From Pedobacter kyungheensis (GTDB taxonomy: Bacteria > Bacteroidota > Bacteroidia > Sphingobacteriales > Sphingobacteriaceae), in contig NZ_JSYN01000002.1 in NCBI RefSeq assembly GCF_000812965.1, forward strand, positions 62,001 to 126,000: DNA of 64,000 nucleotides. The letters are read 5' to 3'. The notes under the pieces were generated by a model, which was given only the letters and a program-made list of their open reading frames with translations, had not been told where the DNA came from and did not search any database. How positions within the stretch are numbered: position 1 is the stretch's first letter; every line of letters begins with the position of its first letter. The position numbers and the translations under genes are program-made. Shown here one piece after another: positions 8,950-16,411 of the stretch.

Positions 8950-9267
8950 TCATAACAGCTCATCGTCATCTTCATCGTAAGCGTCGGGGTCGTTATTCAG
9001 TTCTCCGATGTCCGATTCGTTATAGCCGTAATTGTCTTCCTCCTCTTCTTCATCGTCATCATCCTCTTCATCATCCGGACCTTTAATTTTTTCATTTAAT
9101 TGCGTGCCTTCGCCGTCGGCAAATTGCACCTCATCCTCAGTATATTCATCATCTTCCGTTTCGGGAGTTAGGTGCCCTTCAGCAGCATTTCCCTGCGACC
9201 GGTTGATCTGAAACTGTTCGATATTTTGAATTTCTTCTTTCGGTTGGTTGTTTTCCTGGTTTTTCAT
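8950..9267 (-). CDS. highly acidic small protein of unknown function
   Basis: The protein is 105 aa when started at the ATG at 9267 (MKNQENNQPKEE). A start further upstream would add a 23-residue hydrophobic stretch read from non-coding sequence and is less likely. About half the residues are Asp, Glu or Asn, with long DDEEDDDDEEEEED-type runs in the middle and a DEDDDELL end. It has no cysteine and no signal or membrane segment, and is probably disordered. I recognise no family. The composition suggests a charge-based role such as binding a basic partner or cations. Similar low-complexity proteins are common in this family of bacteria. Confidence 0.65.
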   Translation of the reverse strand: MKNQENNQPKEEIQNIEQFQINRSQGNAAEGHLTPETEDDEYTEDEVQFADGEGTQLNEKIKGPDDEEDDDDEEEEEDNYGYNESDIGELNNDPDAYDEDDDELL

Positions 9268-9361
9268 GGCAAGTTCTTTTATGTTAAGAACAGATAGACA
9301 GGGGATTAAGTTTATAGAAAATAAAAAAATAAACACTCAGAGTTGTTCCGTTTTATCTGGC

Positions 9362-9401
9362 TTACTATACTAAAGGATAGCGCTATCCTTTGGTATAGTA
9401 A
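9362..9401. promoter_or_regulatory. 40-bp palindromic operator of the azoreductase gene
   Basis: Two 20-bp arms meet at 9381/9382: TTACTATACTAAAGGATAGC and GCTATCCTTTGGTATAGTAA. They are complementary at 19 of 20 positions. The palindrome lies 58 bases before the azoR start. A TAATTTTG element at 9426-9433 fits the Bacteroidota -7 box, so the palindrome ends close to where the -33 region would be and could be a repressor site. Outer TACT/AGTA ends recall sites of HxlR-type quinone-sensing repressors, which control azoreductases in Bacillus; that link is inference. Confidence 0.7.
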
Positions 9402-9459
9402 TAATTTTTTGATAGCTGGTGTATATAATTTTGCCAGTAATAAATAATAAAGACAAAAA

Positions 9460-10056
9460 ATGAAAATATTAAATTTAATATCAAGTCCAAGGGGCGAAGC
9501 ATCTTCCAGTATTAAATTAGGGAATGCCATTGTAGAAAAACTAACAGCTGCTAATCCTGATAGCATTGTTATTACGCACAACCTCACCAGCAAGCCATTT
9601 CCACATCTGGAAGAAGTGCACATCAATTCTTTTTTTACACCGGCAGAAAATCATACTCCTGAATTTGAAGAAGCAATAAAACATTCTAATGAGGCTATTG
9701 CCGAACTGAAGGCTGCAGATGTGATTGTAATTGGCGTGCCGTTATATAATTTTGGTATTCCATCTACATTGAAAACCTGGATAGATCATATTGCACGAGC
9801 AGGCCAAACTTTCAGTTATTCGGAAAATGGCCCCGAAGGTTTAGTAAAGGGTAAAAAAGTTTACCTGGCGATTTCTTCTGGTGGCGTGTATTCGGAAGGA
9901 CCGATGAAAGCTTATGATTTCACAGAATCGTACCTGAGATCGGTATTGGGGTTTTTAGGTATGGTAGATATCGTTGCGTATAGGGCAGAAGGATTAAGTG
10001 TACCTGACTTGAAAGATGAAGCTTTGAGTAAAGCCATTGAAACTATTGCACTTTAA
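9460..10056 (+). CDS. azoR: FMN-dependent NADH:quinone oxidoreductase (azoreductase)
   Basis: The 198-aa flavodoxin-like-fold enzyme reduces quinones by two electrons, and azo dyes, using NADH and FMN. It starts MKILNLISSPRGEASSS, the FMN phosphate-binding loop of the AzoR family. The middle has GVPLYNFGIPSTLKTWIDHI (about 95-114) and AISSGGVYSEGP (about 138-149), both conserved around the flavin. Length matches E. coli AzoR (201 aa). It is monocistronic, with a large palindromic operator upstream and a hairpin downstream, suggesting inducible detoxification of quinones or other electrophiles. Confidence 0.9.
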   Translation: MKILNLISSPRGEASSSIKLGNAIVEKLTAANPDSIVITHNLTSKPFPHLEEVHINSFFTPAENHTPEFEEAIKHSNEAIAELKAADVIVIGVPLYNFGIPSTLKTWIDHIARAGQTFSYSENGPEGLVKGKKVYLAISSGGVYSEGPMKAYDFTESYLRSVLGFLGMVDIVAYRAEGLSVPDLKDEALSKAIETIAL

Positions 10057-10057
10057 A

Positions 10058-10096
10058 AAAAAATATTTCTACAGCGGAAACTCAGCGCTGTAGAAA
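10058..10096 (-). terminator. terminator between azoR and the receiver-domain gene
   Basis: Perfect 11-bp arms TTTCTACAGCG (10066-10076) and CGCTGTAGAAA (10086-10096). On the minus strand a T-rich run follows, so it terminates the receiver gene and probably serves azoR as well. Confidence 0.75.
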
Positions 10097-10103
10097 TTAT
10101 TCC

Positions 10104-10466
10104 TTAATTAACCAGATGTTTCTCAATCCTGCCAGCAAAATCGTTCAGATCAAAGGGTTTATTGATAAAGTCTTCTGCATCGCATTTGGCCTTAATGGTG
10201 TTTAAGTGGTTGTTGGCCGACATCATCATTACCGGGATATTGTGCGTTTTAATATTTCGTTTTAAAGTATTGCAGATATCCAGTCCGTTGCCATCTGGTA
10301 ACATCACATCTAAAATCACCATATCTGGCAGGTGCTTGTTCATCTGTAGCCAGAAATCGCTGGTGTTGGGGCAGGTTTTTACTTCGTAAAGTTCTTCAAT
10401 CAGCAGAAACTCAATAATCTCCCTGATATTCGGGTTGTCTTCTACAACATAAATGCACTTTTTCAT
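10104..10466 (-). CDS. single-domain response regulator (CheY-like receiver)
   Basis: The 120-aa protein is one REC domain with no output domain. The acidic pocket is E9/D10, the phospho-acceptor is D53 (MVILDVMLPDGNG), the switch Ser is S83 (MMSANN) and the conserved lysine is K103 (INKPF). It must act by protein contact, in a phosphorelay or on a kinase. No histidine kinase lies nearby. Unusually for this phylum it has a strong Shine-Dalgarno sequence four bases before the ATG, which fixes the start at 10466. Confidence 0.9.
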   Translation of the reverse strand: MKKCIYVVEDNPNIREIIEFLLIEELYEVKTCPNTSDFWLQMNKHLPDMVILDVMLPDGNGLDICNTLKRNIKTHNIPVMMMSANNHLNTIKAKCDAEDFINKPFDLNDFAGRIEKHLVN

Positions 10467-10470
10467 AATT

Positions 10471-10479
10471 CCTCCTTTT
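10471..10479 (-). promoter_or_regulatory. canonical Shine-Dalgarno sequence of the receiver gene
   Basis: On the minus strand AAAAGGAGG is followed by AATT and the ATG. Most leaders in the window lack such a site, so this one stands out and confirms the start codon. Confidence 0.6.
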
Positions 10480-10480
10480 A

Positions 10481-10501
10481 AATTAGATAACGAGTCTAAT
10501 T
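10481..10501. promoter_or_regulatory. inverted repeat upstream of the receiver gene
   Basis: Arms AATTAGA and TCTAATT pair perfectly around the seven bases TAACGAG, 15 bases upstream of the receiver start codon. It could be an operator or a leader hairpin; the arms are short, so chance is possible. Confidence 0.3.
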
Positions 10502-10612
10502 ATCAGATGTTTAAAATAGTTGTGCACATTTGCCAGGTTATCAACGTAGGTAATACACTTGTCATGCCTGTATCTAATTTTTATTTTGACCAGAAAAAAT
10601 GTGAGAATAAAT

Positions 10613-10642
10613 TTTGATGCTAATTTTTTTAGTATAAATTTG
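10613..10642 (+). promoter_or_regulatory. Bacteroidota-type promoter of the 104-aa orphan gene
   Basis: TTTG at 10613-10616, 18 bases, then TAAATTTG at 10635-10642 fit the phylum's -33 TTTG / -7 TAnnTTTG consensus. Transcription would begin near 10649, giving a leader of about 110 bases. Confidence 0.5.
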
Positions 10643-10757
10643 CTTTTGGAGAAACCGAAAATACGTTAAGCGTTATATTTAAACGCAGCGTTGGGTGTGT
10701 AATTATTTTAAACAAAAAGCTTATGGCTTCGTTTGTTAGCTGATATATTTATTTTTT

Positions 10758-11072
10758 ATGACCGTTACCGTTTTAGCCATATTTGAAACAGATTTCAAGC
10801 CTGATCTTTCTTTAGGGAAAATTATGAATGAAAGATTAAAGATAGCTGCAGCCGATTTACAGGATATTCATTTACAGTCGTTAAATAGTATTGGGCAACG
10901 CAGTGATGATGTTGTGGTTTACATGAGTTACAACCCCAAATATAAAATCAGATGGCGTGTGGTAAATGATGTGCCTGAAGATGTTGAGCAATTTGTTGGG
11001 CAGGTTTGCGGCGATTTAGGCTATATTCATTGGAAAACCGCTACCATTAATGTTTTTAAGGGAAGTGAGTAA
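10758..11072 (+). CDS. conserved-looking hypothetical protein, 104 aa
   Basis: A compact soluble protein starting MTVTVLAIFETDFKPDLS, with mixed helix and strand, no signal peptide, no membrane segment and one cysteine (about residue 84). The middle has the phrase VVVYMSYNPKYKIRWRVVND. I recognise no family. It has a good promoter-like pair about 115 bases upstream and is followed by the separate promoter of the next two-gene unit. Base composition is like its neighbours. The reading frame is well supported by codon use, but the function is unknown. Confidence 0.6.
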   Translation: MTVTVLAIFETDFKPDLSLGKIMNERLKIAAADLQDIHLQSLNSIGQRSDDVVVYMSYNPKYKIRWRVVNDVPEDVEQFVGQVCGDLGYIHWKTATINVFKGSE

Positions 11073-11137
11073 TAGGCTAAAATAACTTTATTTTAGTTTT
11101 ATAACTATTTTTTGTAATCGTCTGTTAAAGAGTGTCT

Positions 11138-11169
11138 TTTGGTTTTGGGTTTTAATATTTTTATATTTG
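11138..11169 (+). promoter_or_regulatory. promoter of the overlapping two-gene unit
   Basis: TTTG at 11138-11141, a 20-base spacer, then TATATTTG at 11162-11169. The implied start of transcription is close to 11176, so translation from the first ATG would be leaderless, while the ATG at 11203 would have a leader of about 27 bases. Confidence 0.5.
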
Positions 11170-11175
11170 TACGTT

Positions 11176-11328
11176 ATGTTGAATAAGACAATAGATCAGG
11201 AAATGCCAAAGAATACTTTAAACCCTATCATTAAAATGATAGAGGATAAAAAAAGTATCGTAAAAGCCATTAGAGCCGGTAAGGATTTATCTAAGTTAAA
11301 AGGCATTAATCTTGTCAGCCCCATATAA
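11176..11328 (+). CDS. small basic protein, first gene of an overlapping pair
   Basis: A frame of 50 codons (MLNKTIDQEMPKNTLNPIIK...) or 41 codons if it starts at the internal ATG at 11203 (MPKNTLNPIIKMIED). The promoter position favours the shorter form. The product is lysine-rich and helical, ending KLKGINLVSP. From memory, short proteins with a TLNPIIK-type start and a KGI-like end precede unknown-function genes in Bacteroidota, but I cannot verify this. Its last 17 bases overlap the next frame. It could be an antitoxin-like partner or simply a coupling leader peptide; there is no proof of either. Confidence 0.5.
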   Translation: MLNKTIDQEMPKNTLNPIIKMIEDKKSIVKAIRAGKDLSKLKGINLVSPI

Positions 11329-11803
11329 ACTTACTAATGCAGGTAAAGGAACTTATTTATTTACTTGCGACAATGGAACCGAATACACCTGCTTTTTTAT
11401 CGCACTTCCTATTACTGATAAGGATGGCAACAATCATTTGATTTATAGTTTTGGATTTGATAGAAGCGGGAAGTTTGTATCAACCAATTTTACTAATCGT
11501 TTTGATGTAAGAATAAAATTGACAATAGTTTATATAATCAAAGAGTTCTTTAAGCTAAATGAAGATAATGCTGTTCTTTATTTTTGTTACCCTGATGATC
11601 AGTTGGCCAGGCATAGAAGTATAGCTTTTAGTAAGTGGTACAATGAAGAATTGTCCGGCGAAATTGTTCATTTGAAAAAGGATACAGTATATAACAATGA
11701 AATCCTTTACGGTGCTATGCTGATTCTTAAAGTAAATCCATTTTATGAGCTGCTTGTTAATGCAGTAGATAAGTATATAGCTGAGATAAATGATCAGAAA
11801 TAA
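11312..11803 (+). CDS. unknown protein (DUF6169-like) starting at TTG within the upstream gene
   Basis: The product is 163 aa: SAPYKLTNAGKGTYLF, a beta-rich first half, then a helical segment FDVRIKLTIVYIIKEFFK (about 69-86) and LYFCYPDDQLARHRSIAFSKWYNEE (about 90-114). The pattern of a strand region followed by D.RI..TI..I...FF and R.R.F..W resembles the Bacteroidota DUF6169 family as I remember it. An in-frame stop lies at 11297 and no ATG occurs before about residue 134, so TTG at 11312 is the only plausible start unless ribosomes shift frame from the upstream gene. It ends at a strong bidirectional terminator. Confidence 0.6.
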   Translation: MSAPYKLTNAGKGTYLFTCDNGTEYTCFFIALPITDKDGNNHLIYSFGFDRSGKFVSTNFTNRFDVRIKLTIVYIIKEFFKLNEDNAVLYFCYPDDQLARHRSIAFSKWYNEELSGEIVHLKKDTVYNNEILYGAMLILKVNPFYELLVNAVDKYIAEINDQK

Positions 11804-11845
11804 TCCCAATAACTTCGATTATTTTTTTGATGAACAGTCTACAAT

Positions 11846-11886
11846 AAAAAAAAACGAGTTGCCATTATGGTAACTCGTTTTTTTTA
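11846..11886. terminator. bidirectional terminator
   Basis: Arms ACGAGTTGCCA (11854-11864) and TGGTAACTCGT (11868-11878) with loop TTA and one G-U pair, flanked by an A run on the left and a T run on the right. It serves the two-gene unit on the plus strand and mnmA on the minus strand. Confidence 0.85.
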
Positions 11887-11904
11887 TAATTAATGAAGCC
11901 GAAT

Positions 11905-12996
11905 TTAAACTAAAAATCCGCCACCCAATAAGTCATTTCCTTCGTAGAACACTGCCGATTGGCCTGGTGCAATGGCTGATACATTGTGGTCGAACACTAC
12001 ACGCATTTTATCTTTCTCCTGTACAATTGTACTTAGCATACCTGCATCTTTATAGCGTATTTTGGTAATGATATCGCTCATCGGCTCTTCAATACTCGCA
12101 TATTTAATCAGGTTAATATTTCGAACCATCGCTTCGCGACGCTCCAGTTCTTCCGCTTTGCCCAAAACTACCGTATTGCTTTCGGGCAGGATTTGGGTAA
12201 CAAACATGGGTTCGCCAAAAGCAACGCCAAGACCTTTACGTTGGCCAATGGTATAAAAAGGATAGCCTTTGTGTTGGCCTACCACCATGCCATTGCTCAG
12301 AATGAAATTACCACCCGCTACGCGATCTTCTAAATCTTCTACTTTATGTTTTAAGAAAGCCCTGTAATCGTTATCCGGAACGAAACAAATTTCGTAGCTC
12401 TCCGATTTTTTAGCCAGTTCTTCCTGCCCCATATCTAAAGCCATTTGTCTGATTTCAGCCTTTGCGAAGCTGCCCAAAGGGAATTTAGTACGCGATAGGT
12501 TTTCTTGCGAAACACCCCATAGCACGTATGATTGGTCTTTATTTTCGTCTTTTCCTTTCGAAATTACATAACGGCCGCTATCTTGCTGGCGGATATTGGC
12601 ATAATGCCCGGTTGCAATAAATTCGCAGTCGAGTTTATTGGCCCGCTTTAATAATGCTTCCCATTTAATGTGGGTGTTGCACAGTACGCAAGGGTTAGGG
12701 GTTCTTCCGGCCAGGTATTCATCTACAAAATTATCGATTACATAATCGCCAAATTCATCTCTGATATCCAGTATATAATGCGGAAAACCATAATTTACAG
12801 CAAGCGTACGGGCATCATTAATGCTATCTAAAGAGCAACAGCCGGTTTCTTTGCTGCTACCGCCGGAGCTGGCATAGTCCCAGGTCTTCATGGTTAATCC
12901 AATCACCTCGTAACCTTGCTCATGCAACATTACAGCCGCTACCGAACTATCAACCCCGCCACTCATGGCTACCAGAATTCTACCGTGTTTACTCAT
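11905..12996 (-). CDS. mnmA: tRNA-specific 2-thiouridylase MnmA
   Basis: The 363-aa enzyme thiolates U34 of tRNAs for Lys, Glu and Gln at the wobble position using ATP and a persulfide sulfur. The PP-loop SGGVDSS is at 12-18. The catalytic cysteines are C103 (NPCVLCN) and C204 (YEICFVPD). A GQRKGLG motif near 250 also fits the family. Relative to the E. coli enzyme there is a small insertion after the PP loop (residues 42-54, SSGGSSKETGCC) with paired cysteines, a form common in Bacteroidota. It is monocistronic; the start at 12996 gives a normal N-terminus. Confidence 0.96.
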   Translation of the reverse strand: MSKHGRILVAMSGGVDSSVAAVMLHEQGYEVIGLTMKTWDYASSGGSSKETGCCSLDSINDARTLAVNYGFPHYILDIRDEFGDYVIDNFVDEYLAGRTPNPCVLCNTHIKWEALLKRANKLDCEFIATGHYANIRQQDSGRYVISKGKDENKDQSYVLWGVSQENLSRTKFPLGSFAKAEIRQMALDMGQEELAKKSESYEICFVPDNDYRAFLKHKVEDLEDRVAGGNFILSNGMVVGQHKGYPFYTIGQRKGLGVAFGEPMFVTQILPESNTVVLGKAEELERREAMVRNINLIKYASIEEPMSDIITKIRYKDAGMLSTIVQEKDKMRVVFDHNVSAIAPGQSAVFYEGNDLLGGGFLV

Positions 12997-13407
12997 TTCA
13001 AAAATATAGGATGCAAAAATAAGGTTTATTTAGCTGAAATTGATTAAAGGAAGTCAGTTACTTGTAAAAAGCGACAAACCTGTAAGGTTTGCATTGTTCT
13101 ATTGCTTAATTGTTAGGATCACCCCAGTTAACCAATTTAAACAATTAACCGGTTAACCAATAATTAGTGAATGTTAAATTGCTTGATTGTTGGGATCACA
13201 CCAGTTAACCGATTTAAACAATTAACCAGTTAACCAAAAAGCCGGAAATGTTCAATTGCTAAATTCTTTGATTGTTAGGATGACGCCAGTAAACAAAAAA
13301 TGTATTTTTTGCTTTACTTAAACGTTTTAGTTATGTTATTTGTCGATATTTGCAGATAAATTTCTACCTTAGAATTTTAAAGAAAACAAGCTAATCTCAA
13401 AAAAGAT
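12997..13407. repeat. gene-free stretch with three degenerate tandem units
   Basis: Units beginning TTGTTAGGATCACCCCAGTT at 13110, TTGTTGGGATCACACCAGTT at 13187 and TTGTTAGGATGACGCCAGT at 13272 have periods of 77 and 85 bases; the third is truncated. Each of the first two contains phrases such as CAGTTAACC, TTTAAACAATTAACC and GGTTAACC. A separate small inverted repeat, AAACCT-GT-AAGGTTT, lies near 13077-13091. No coding sequence was seen here. The tail (13300-13407) should hold the GH92 promoter, but no clear -7 box was found. Confidence 0.6.
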
Positions 13408-15693
13408 ATGATTAAAAAAATTATGCTGCCCTGTCTTTTGTTGTCGGGCATGGTTGCCTCGGCACAGCAGAACCTGGTGCAGTATGTTAAGCCCATTATT
13501 GGCACTTCAAAAATGGGGCATACCTATCCGGGTGCAACGGTTCCTTTTGGTGCGGTGCAATTAAGTCCTGAAACCGATACCTTATCGTATGAAGTAAATG
13601 GTAAGTATAATGGCGATGTGTACAAATACTGCGCAGGTTATAAATATGAAGACAAAACCATTACAGGTTTTAGTCATACGCATTTTAGCGGTACTGGACA
13701 CTCTGACTTGGGCGATTTTTTAATCATGCCGACACAAGGCAAGCTGCAATTGAATCCAGGTACAGCCTCAAATCCGAAAAGCGGCTACCGCTCGGCTTTC
13801 TCACACGCAAATGAAGTGGCCGAAGCAGGTTATTATAAGGTTAAACTCGATGATGATAATATCCTGGCCGAATTGACTTCTACCACGCGCGTAGGGATGC
13901 ATCAGTACACTTTCCCTAAATCAGATCAATCGCACATTATATTAGATTTGATGGCCGGAATTTATAATTATGAAGAAAAAACCGTTTGGACTTACGTTCG
14001 TGTGGTAAACGATACGTTGATTACCGGTTACCGCCAGACCAACGGCTGGGCCAGAACCAGAACGGTTTATTTTGCCATGAGTTTTTCTAAGCCGTTTAAA
14101 AGCTACGGACGCAAAAGTTACGATGCCAAACAAGCTTACCGCGGATTTTGGGGTAAATTTAACCAGGAGCAAAACTTCCCTGAAATTGCCGGTAAGAAGT
14201 TAAAAATGTTCTTCGATTTCGATACCCAGGAAGGAGAAAAGGTTAAAATTAAATTTGCGCTATCGCCCGTTAGTCAGGAAAATGCTTTGCAAAACATGCG
14301 TGCTGAGATTTCGGGCTGGGATTTCGAAAAAGTAAAAGCACAAGCCCAGGCCAGCTGGAATAAGGAGTTGAACAAAGTGCAGGTAACGACTTCGAATGAT
14401 AATAAATTCAATTTCTACACTGCTTTATACCATGCTTATATCAATCCAACTACTTATACTGATGTTAACGGCGAATATAAAGGTTTAGATCAGGGCGTAC
14501 ACAAAGCTGATGGTTTTACCAATTACACGACTTTCTCACTTTGGGATACCTACCGCGCTTTGCATCCGTTTTTTAACATTACCCAGCCTGGCCGTAGTAA
14601 CGATATGGTAAAATCGATGCTGGCACATTATGATCAGAGCAGTTTGCACATGTTACCAATCTGGTCGCACTATGCCAACGATAACTGGTGTATGAGCGGT
14701 TACCATAGCGTTTCGGTTATTTCTGATGCCATTATTAAAGGTACTTATACCGGCGATGCCAATAAAGCACTGGATGCTTGCGTAGCTACAGCTAAACACC
14801 GCGATTACGAAGGCATCGGTTATTATATGGATAAAGGCTATATTCCTGCCGAAAAATCGGGTATTTCTGTTTCCAACAACCTGGAGTATTCTTACGATGA
14901 CTGGTCTATAGCTCAATTAGCTAAAAAGTTAAACCGGATGGATGTTTATGATGAATTTATCAAGCGTTCTAACAACTGGAAAAACAATTACGACAGTGCA
15001 ACAGGTTTTATGCGCCCTAAACTGGCCGATGGTACCTTTAAAAAACAATTCGATCCGAAAGATACCGAAGGACAGGGCTTCATTGAAGGAAACAGCTGGA
15101 ACTACAGTTTCTTCGTGCCGCAAGATCCGGCTACACTGATTGAAATGATGGGCGGTAAAAAGAAATTTGCAACACGTTTGGATACCTTATTTACCATGCA
15201 CTTGCCAGATGAGTTTTTTGCGCATACCGAAGATATTACCCGCGAAGGTATTATTGGTGGTTATGTGCATGGGAATGAACCTGCTCACCACATTGTTTAT
15301 TTGTACAACTGGGCCGATCAGCCCTGGAAAACACAAGCACAAGTTCGCCACATTTTAAACATGCAATACAAACCAACTGCCGATGGCCTTGGTGGAAATG
15401 ACGATTGCGGACAAATGAGCGCCTGGTATATGTTCTCTTCACTAGGGTTTTATCCGGTAGCACCAGGTTCTGATGTTTATTCGTTAGGTAGTCCGTTGGT
15501 TAACCACGCGGTTATCAATTTAGAAAATGGCAAGACCTTCACCGTTGAAGCGATTAAACAAAGTGATAAAAATGTTTATGTAGAAAAGGTTTTATTGAAT
15601 GGTAAAGAAATTACCGACCATAAAATTAAGCACGCAGATATTACCAATGGCGGAAAGCTTACTTTCTACATGAGCGCAAAACCGAAAAAGTAA
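13408..15693 (+). CDS. secreted GH92 family alpha-mannosidase
   Basis: The 761-aa protein has a signal peptide (MIKKIMLPCLLLSGMVASA, then QQ). It opens with YVKPIIGTSKMGHTYPGATVP, the family's N-terminal beta-domain start, and carries FSHTHFSGTGHSDLGDFLIMP. The catalytic (alpha/alpha)6 region has EGNSWNYSFFVPQD and GNDDCGQMSAWYMFSSLGFYP, both strong GH92 signatures. The family removes exo alpha-1,2-, 1,3- or 1,4-mannose in a calcium-dependent inverting reaction. It stands alone with its own terminator, so it probably trims N-glycan-like or yeast mannan chains, possibly alongside the GH29 fucosidase at 5645. Confidence 0.93.
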   Translation: MIKKIMLPCLLLSGMVASAQQNLVQYVKPIIGTSKMGHTYPGATVPFGAVQLSPETDTLSYEVNGKYNGDVYKYCAGYKYEDKTITGFSHTHFSGTGHSDLGDFLIMPTQGKLQLNPGTASNPKSGYRSAFSHANEVAEAGYYKVKLDDDNILAELTSTTRVGMHQYTFPKSDQSHIILDLMAGIYNYEEKTVWTYVRVVNDTLITGYRQTNGWARTRTVYFAMSFSKPFKSYGRKSYDAKQAYRGFWGKFNQEQNFPEIAGKKLKMFFDFDTQEGEKVKIKFALSPVSQENALQNMRAEISGWDFEKVKAQAQASWNKELNKVQVTTSNDNKFNFYTALYHAYINPTTYTDVNGEYKGLDQGVHKADGFTNYTTFSLWDTYRALHPFFNITQPGRSNDMVKSMLAHYDQSSLHMLPIWSHYANDNWCMSGYHSVSVISDAIIKGTYTGDANKALDACVATAKHRDYEGIGYYMDKGYIPAEKSGISVSNNLEYSYDDWSIAQLAKKLNRMDVYDEFIKRSNNWKNNYDSATGFMRPKLADGTFKKQFDPKDTEGQGFIEGNSWNYSFFVPQDPATLIEMMGGKKKFATRLDTLFTMHLPDEFFAHTEDITREGIIGGYVHGNEPAHHIVYLYNWADQPWKTQAQVRHILNMQYKPTADGLGGNDDCGQMSAWYMFSSLGFYPVAPGSDVYSLGSPLVNHAVINLENGKTFTVEAIKQSDKNVYVEKVLLNGKEITDHKIKHADITNGGKLTFYMSAKPKK

Positions 15694-15717
15694 TTACTCA
15701 TCCCTATATAAATGTTG

Positions 15718-15752
15718 AACCGTTGGCTATGTATTTAGCCAGCGGTTTTTTT
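15718..15752 (+). terminator. terminator of the GH92 gene
   Basis: Arms AACCGTTGGCT (15718-15728) and AGCCAGCGGTT (15737-15747), with one G-U pair, followed by a T run. Confidence 0.85.
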
Positions 15753-15765
15753 GTAGACATTACAT

Positions 15766-16179
15766 CTAAAGCAAAATCACAATGCTTCCTGCAACGATAA
15801 GTCCGCCGCCAATAAGTGTTTTAGCATCAATGGGTTCTTTTAATATCAAAAATGCAAGCCCCATGGCAATAGCTACGCTAAGTTTGTCAATGGGCGCTAC
15901 TTTAGAAACATCTCCGGTTTCGAGTGCTTTGAAATAGAAAATCCACGATAGACCGGTGGCCAGTCCGGATAATCCTAAGAATATAAGGTTGTTTTTGCTC
16001 AGGGTTTTGAGTTGGGTAATTTCGCCGGTAGCCAGAACAATTCCCCAGGCAATGAATAGAATTACGATTGTTCTGATTGCCGTTGCAACATTTCCATTTA
16101 CTCCTTTAAGACCAATTTTGGCCAGTATAGCTGTTGCTGCCGCGAATAGGGCTGATAGTATGGCGTAAAATTTCCACAT
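15766..16179 (-). CDS. EamA-domain half-size membrane transporter
   Basis: A 137-aa protein made of four predicted membrane helices, with a single EamA repeat: MWKFYAILSALFAAATAILA at the start and the conserved DVSKVAPIDKLSVAIAMGLAF with FLILKEP near 90-120. Typical DMT transporters carry two repeats, so this half-size form should work as a dimer, like small multidrug-type exporters. The substrate is unknown. The gene is convergent with GH92 and close to its terminator. Confidence 0.85.
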   Translation of the reverse strand: MWKFYAILSALFAAATAILAKIGLKGVNGNVATAIRTIVILFIAWGIVLATGEITQLKTLSKNNLIFLGLSGLATGLSWIFYFKALETGDVSKVAPIDKLSVAIAMGLAFLILKEPIDAKTLIGGGLIVAGSIVILL

Positions 16180-16359
16180 AATTTACGGGTGTTTAATTGC
16201 AAATATGCTTAGCATACATCAATTATCCAATGCTATATCAACCCGGTAGCTGGAAATTTGTTTGATAACTATATGATTGGAATAGTTTTGTTAGCCTGTG
16301 CAAAGCGCTGATTAAAAAAGATAGGTGAGCGGGGCAAATGAAACAGTTATTAAAAAAAT

Positions 16360-16398
16360 CGTCATTGCGTCGGCTGTAAAAGCCTTTCCGCAATAACG
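16360..16398 (-). repeat. dispersed repeat acting as terminator of the SDR gene
   Basis: Ends CGTCATTGCG (16360-16369) and CGCAATAACG (16389-16398) are complementary at 9 of 10 positions, with an inner GGCT/AGCC pair. Read on the minus strand the stem is followed by ATTTTTTTAA, so it should terminate the SDR operon. The ends match the longer element at 32575-32659. Confidence 0.6.
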
Positions 16399-16411
16399 AC
16401 ACTTGTAAATA

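Noticed and set aside
9312..9626. Minus-strand frame of 104 codons over the azoR promoter
   Set aside because: It covers the 40-bp palindrome and the antisense of azoR; the sense gene is certain.
12997..13407. Possible CRISPR array
   Set aside because: Only three degenerate units with unequal periods of 77 and 85 bases, no uniform short repeats or unique spacers, and no cas genes.
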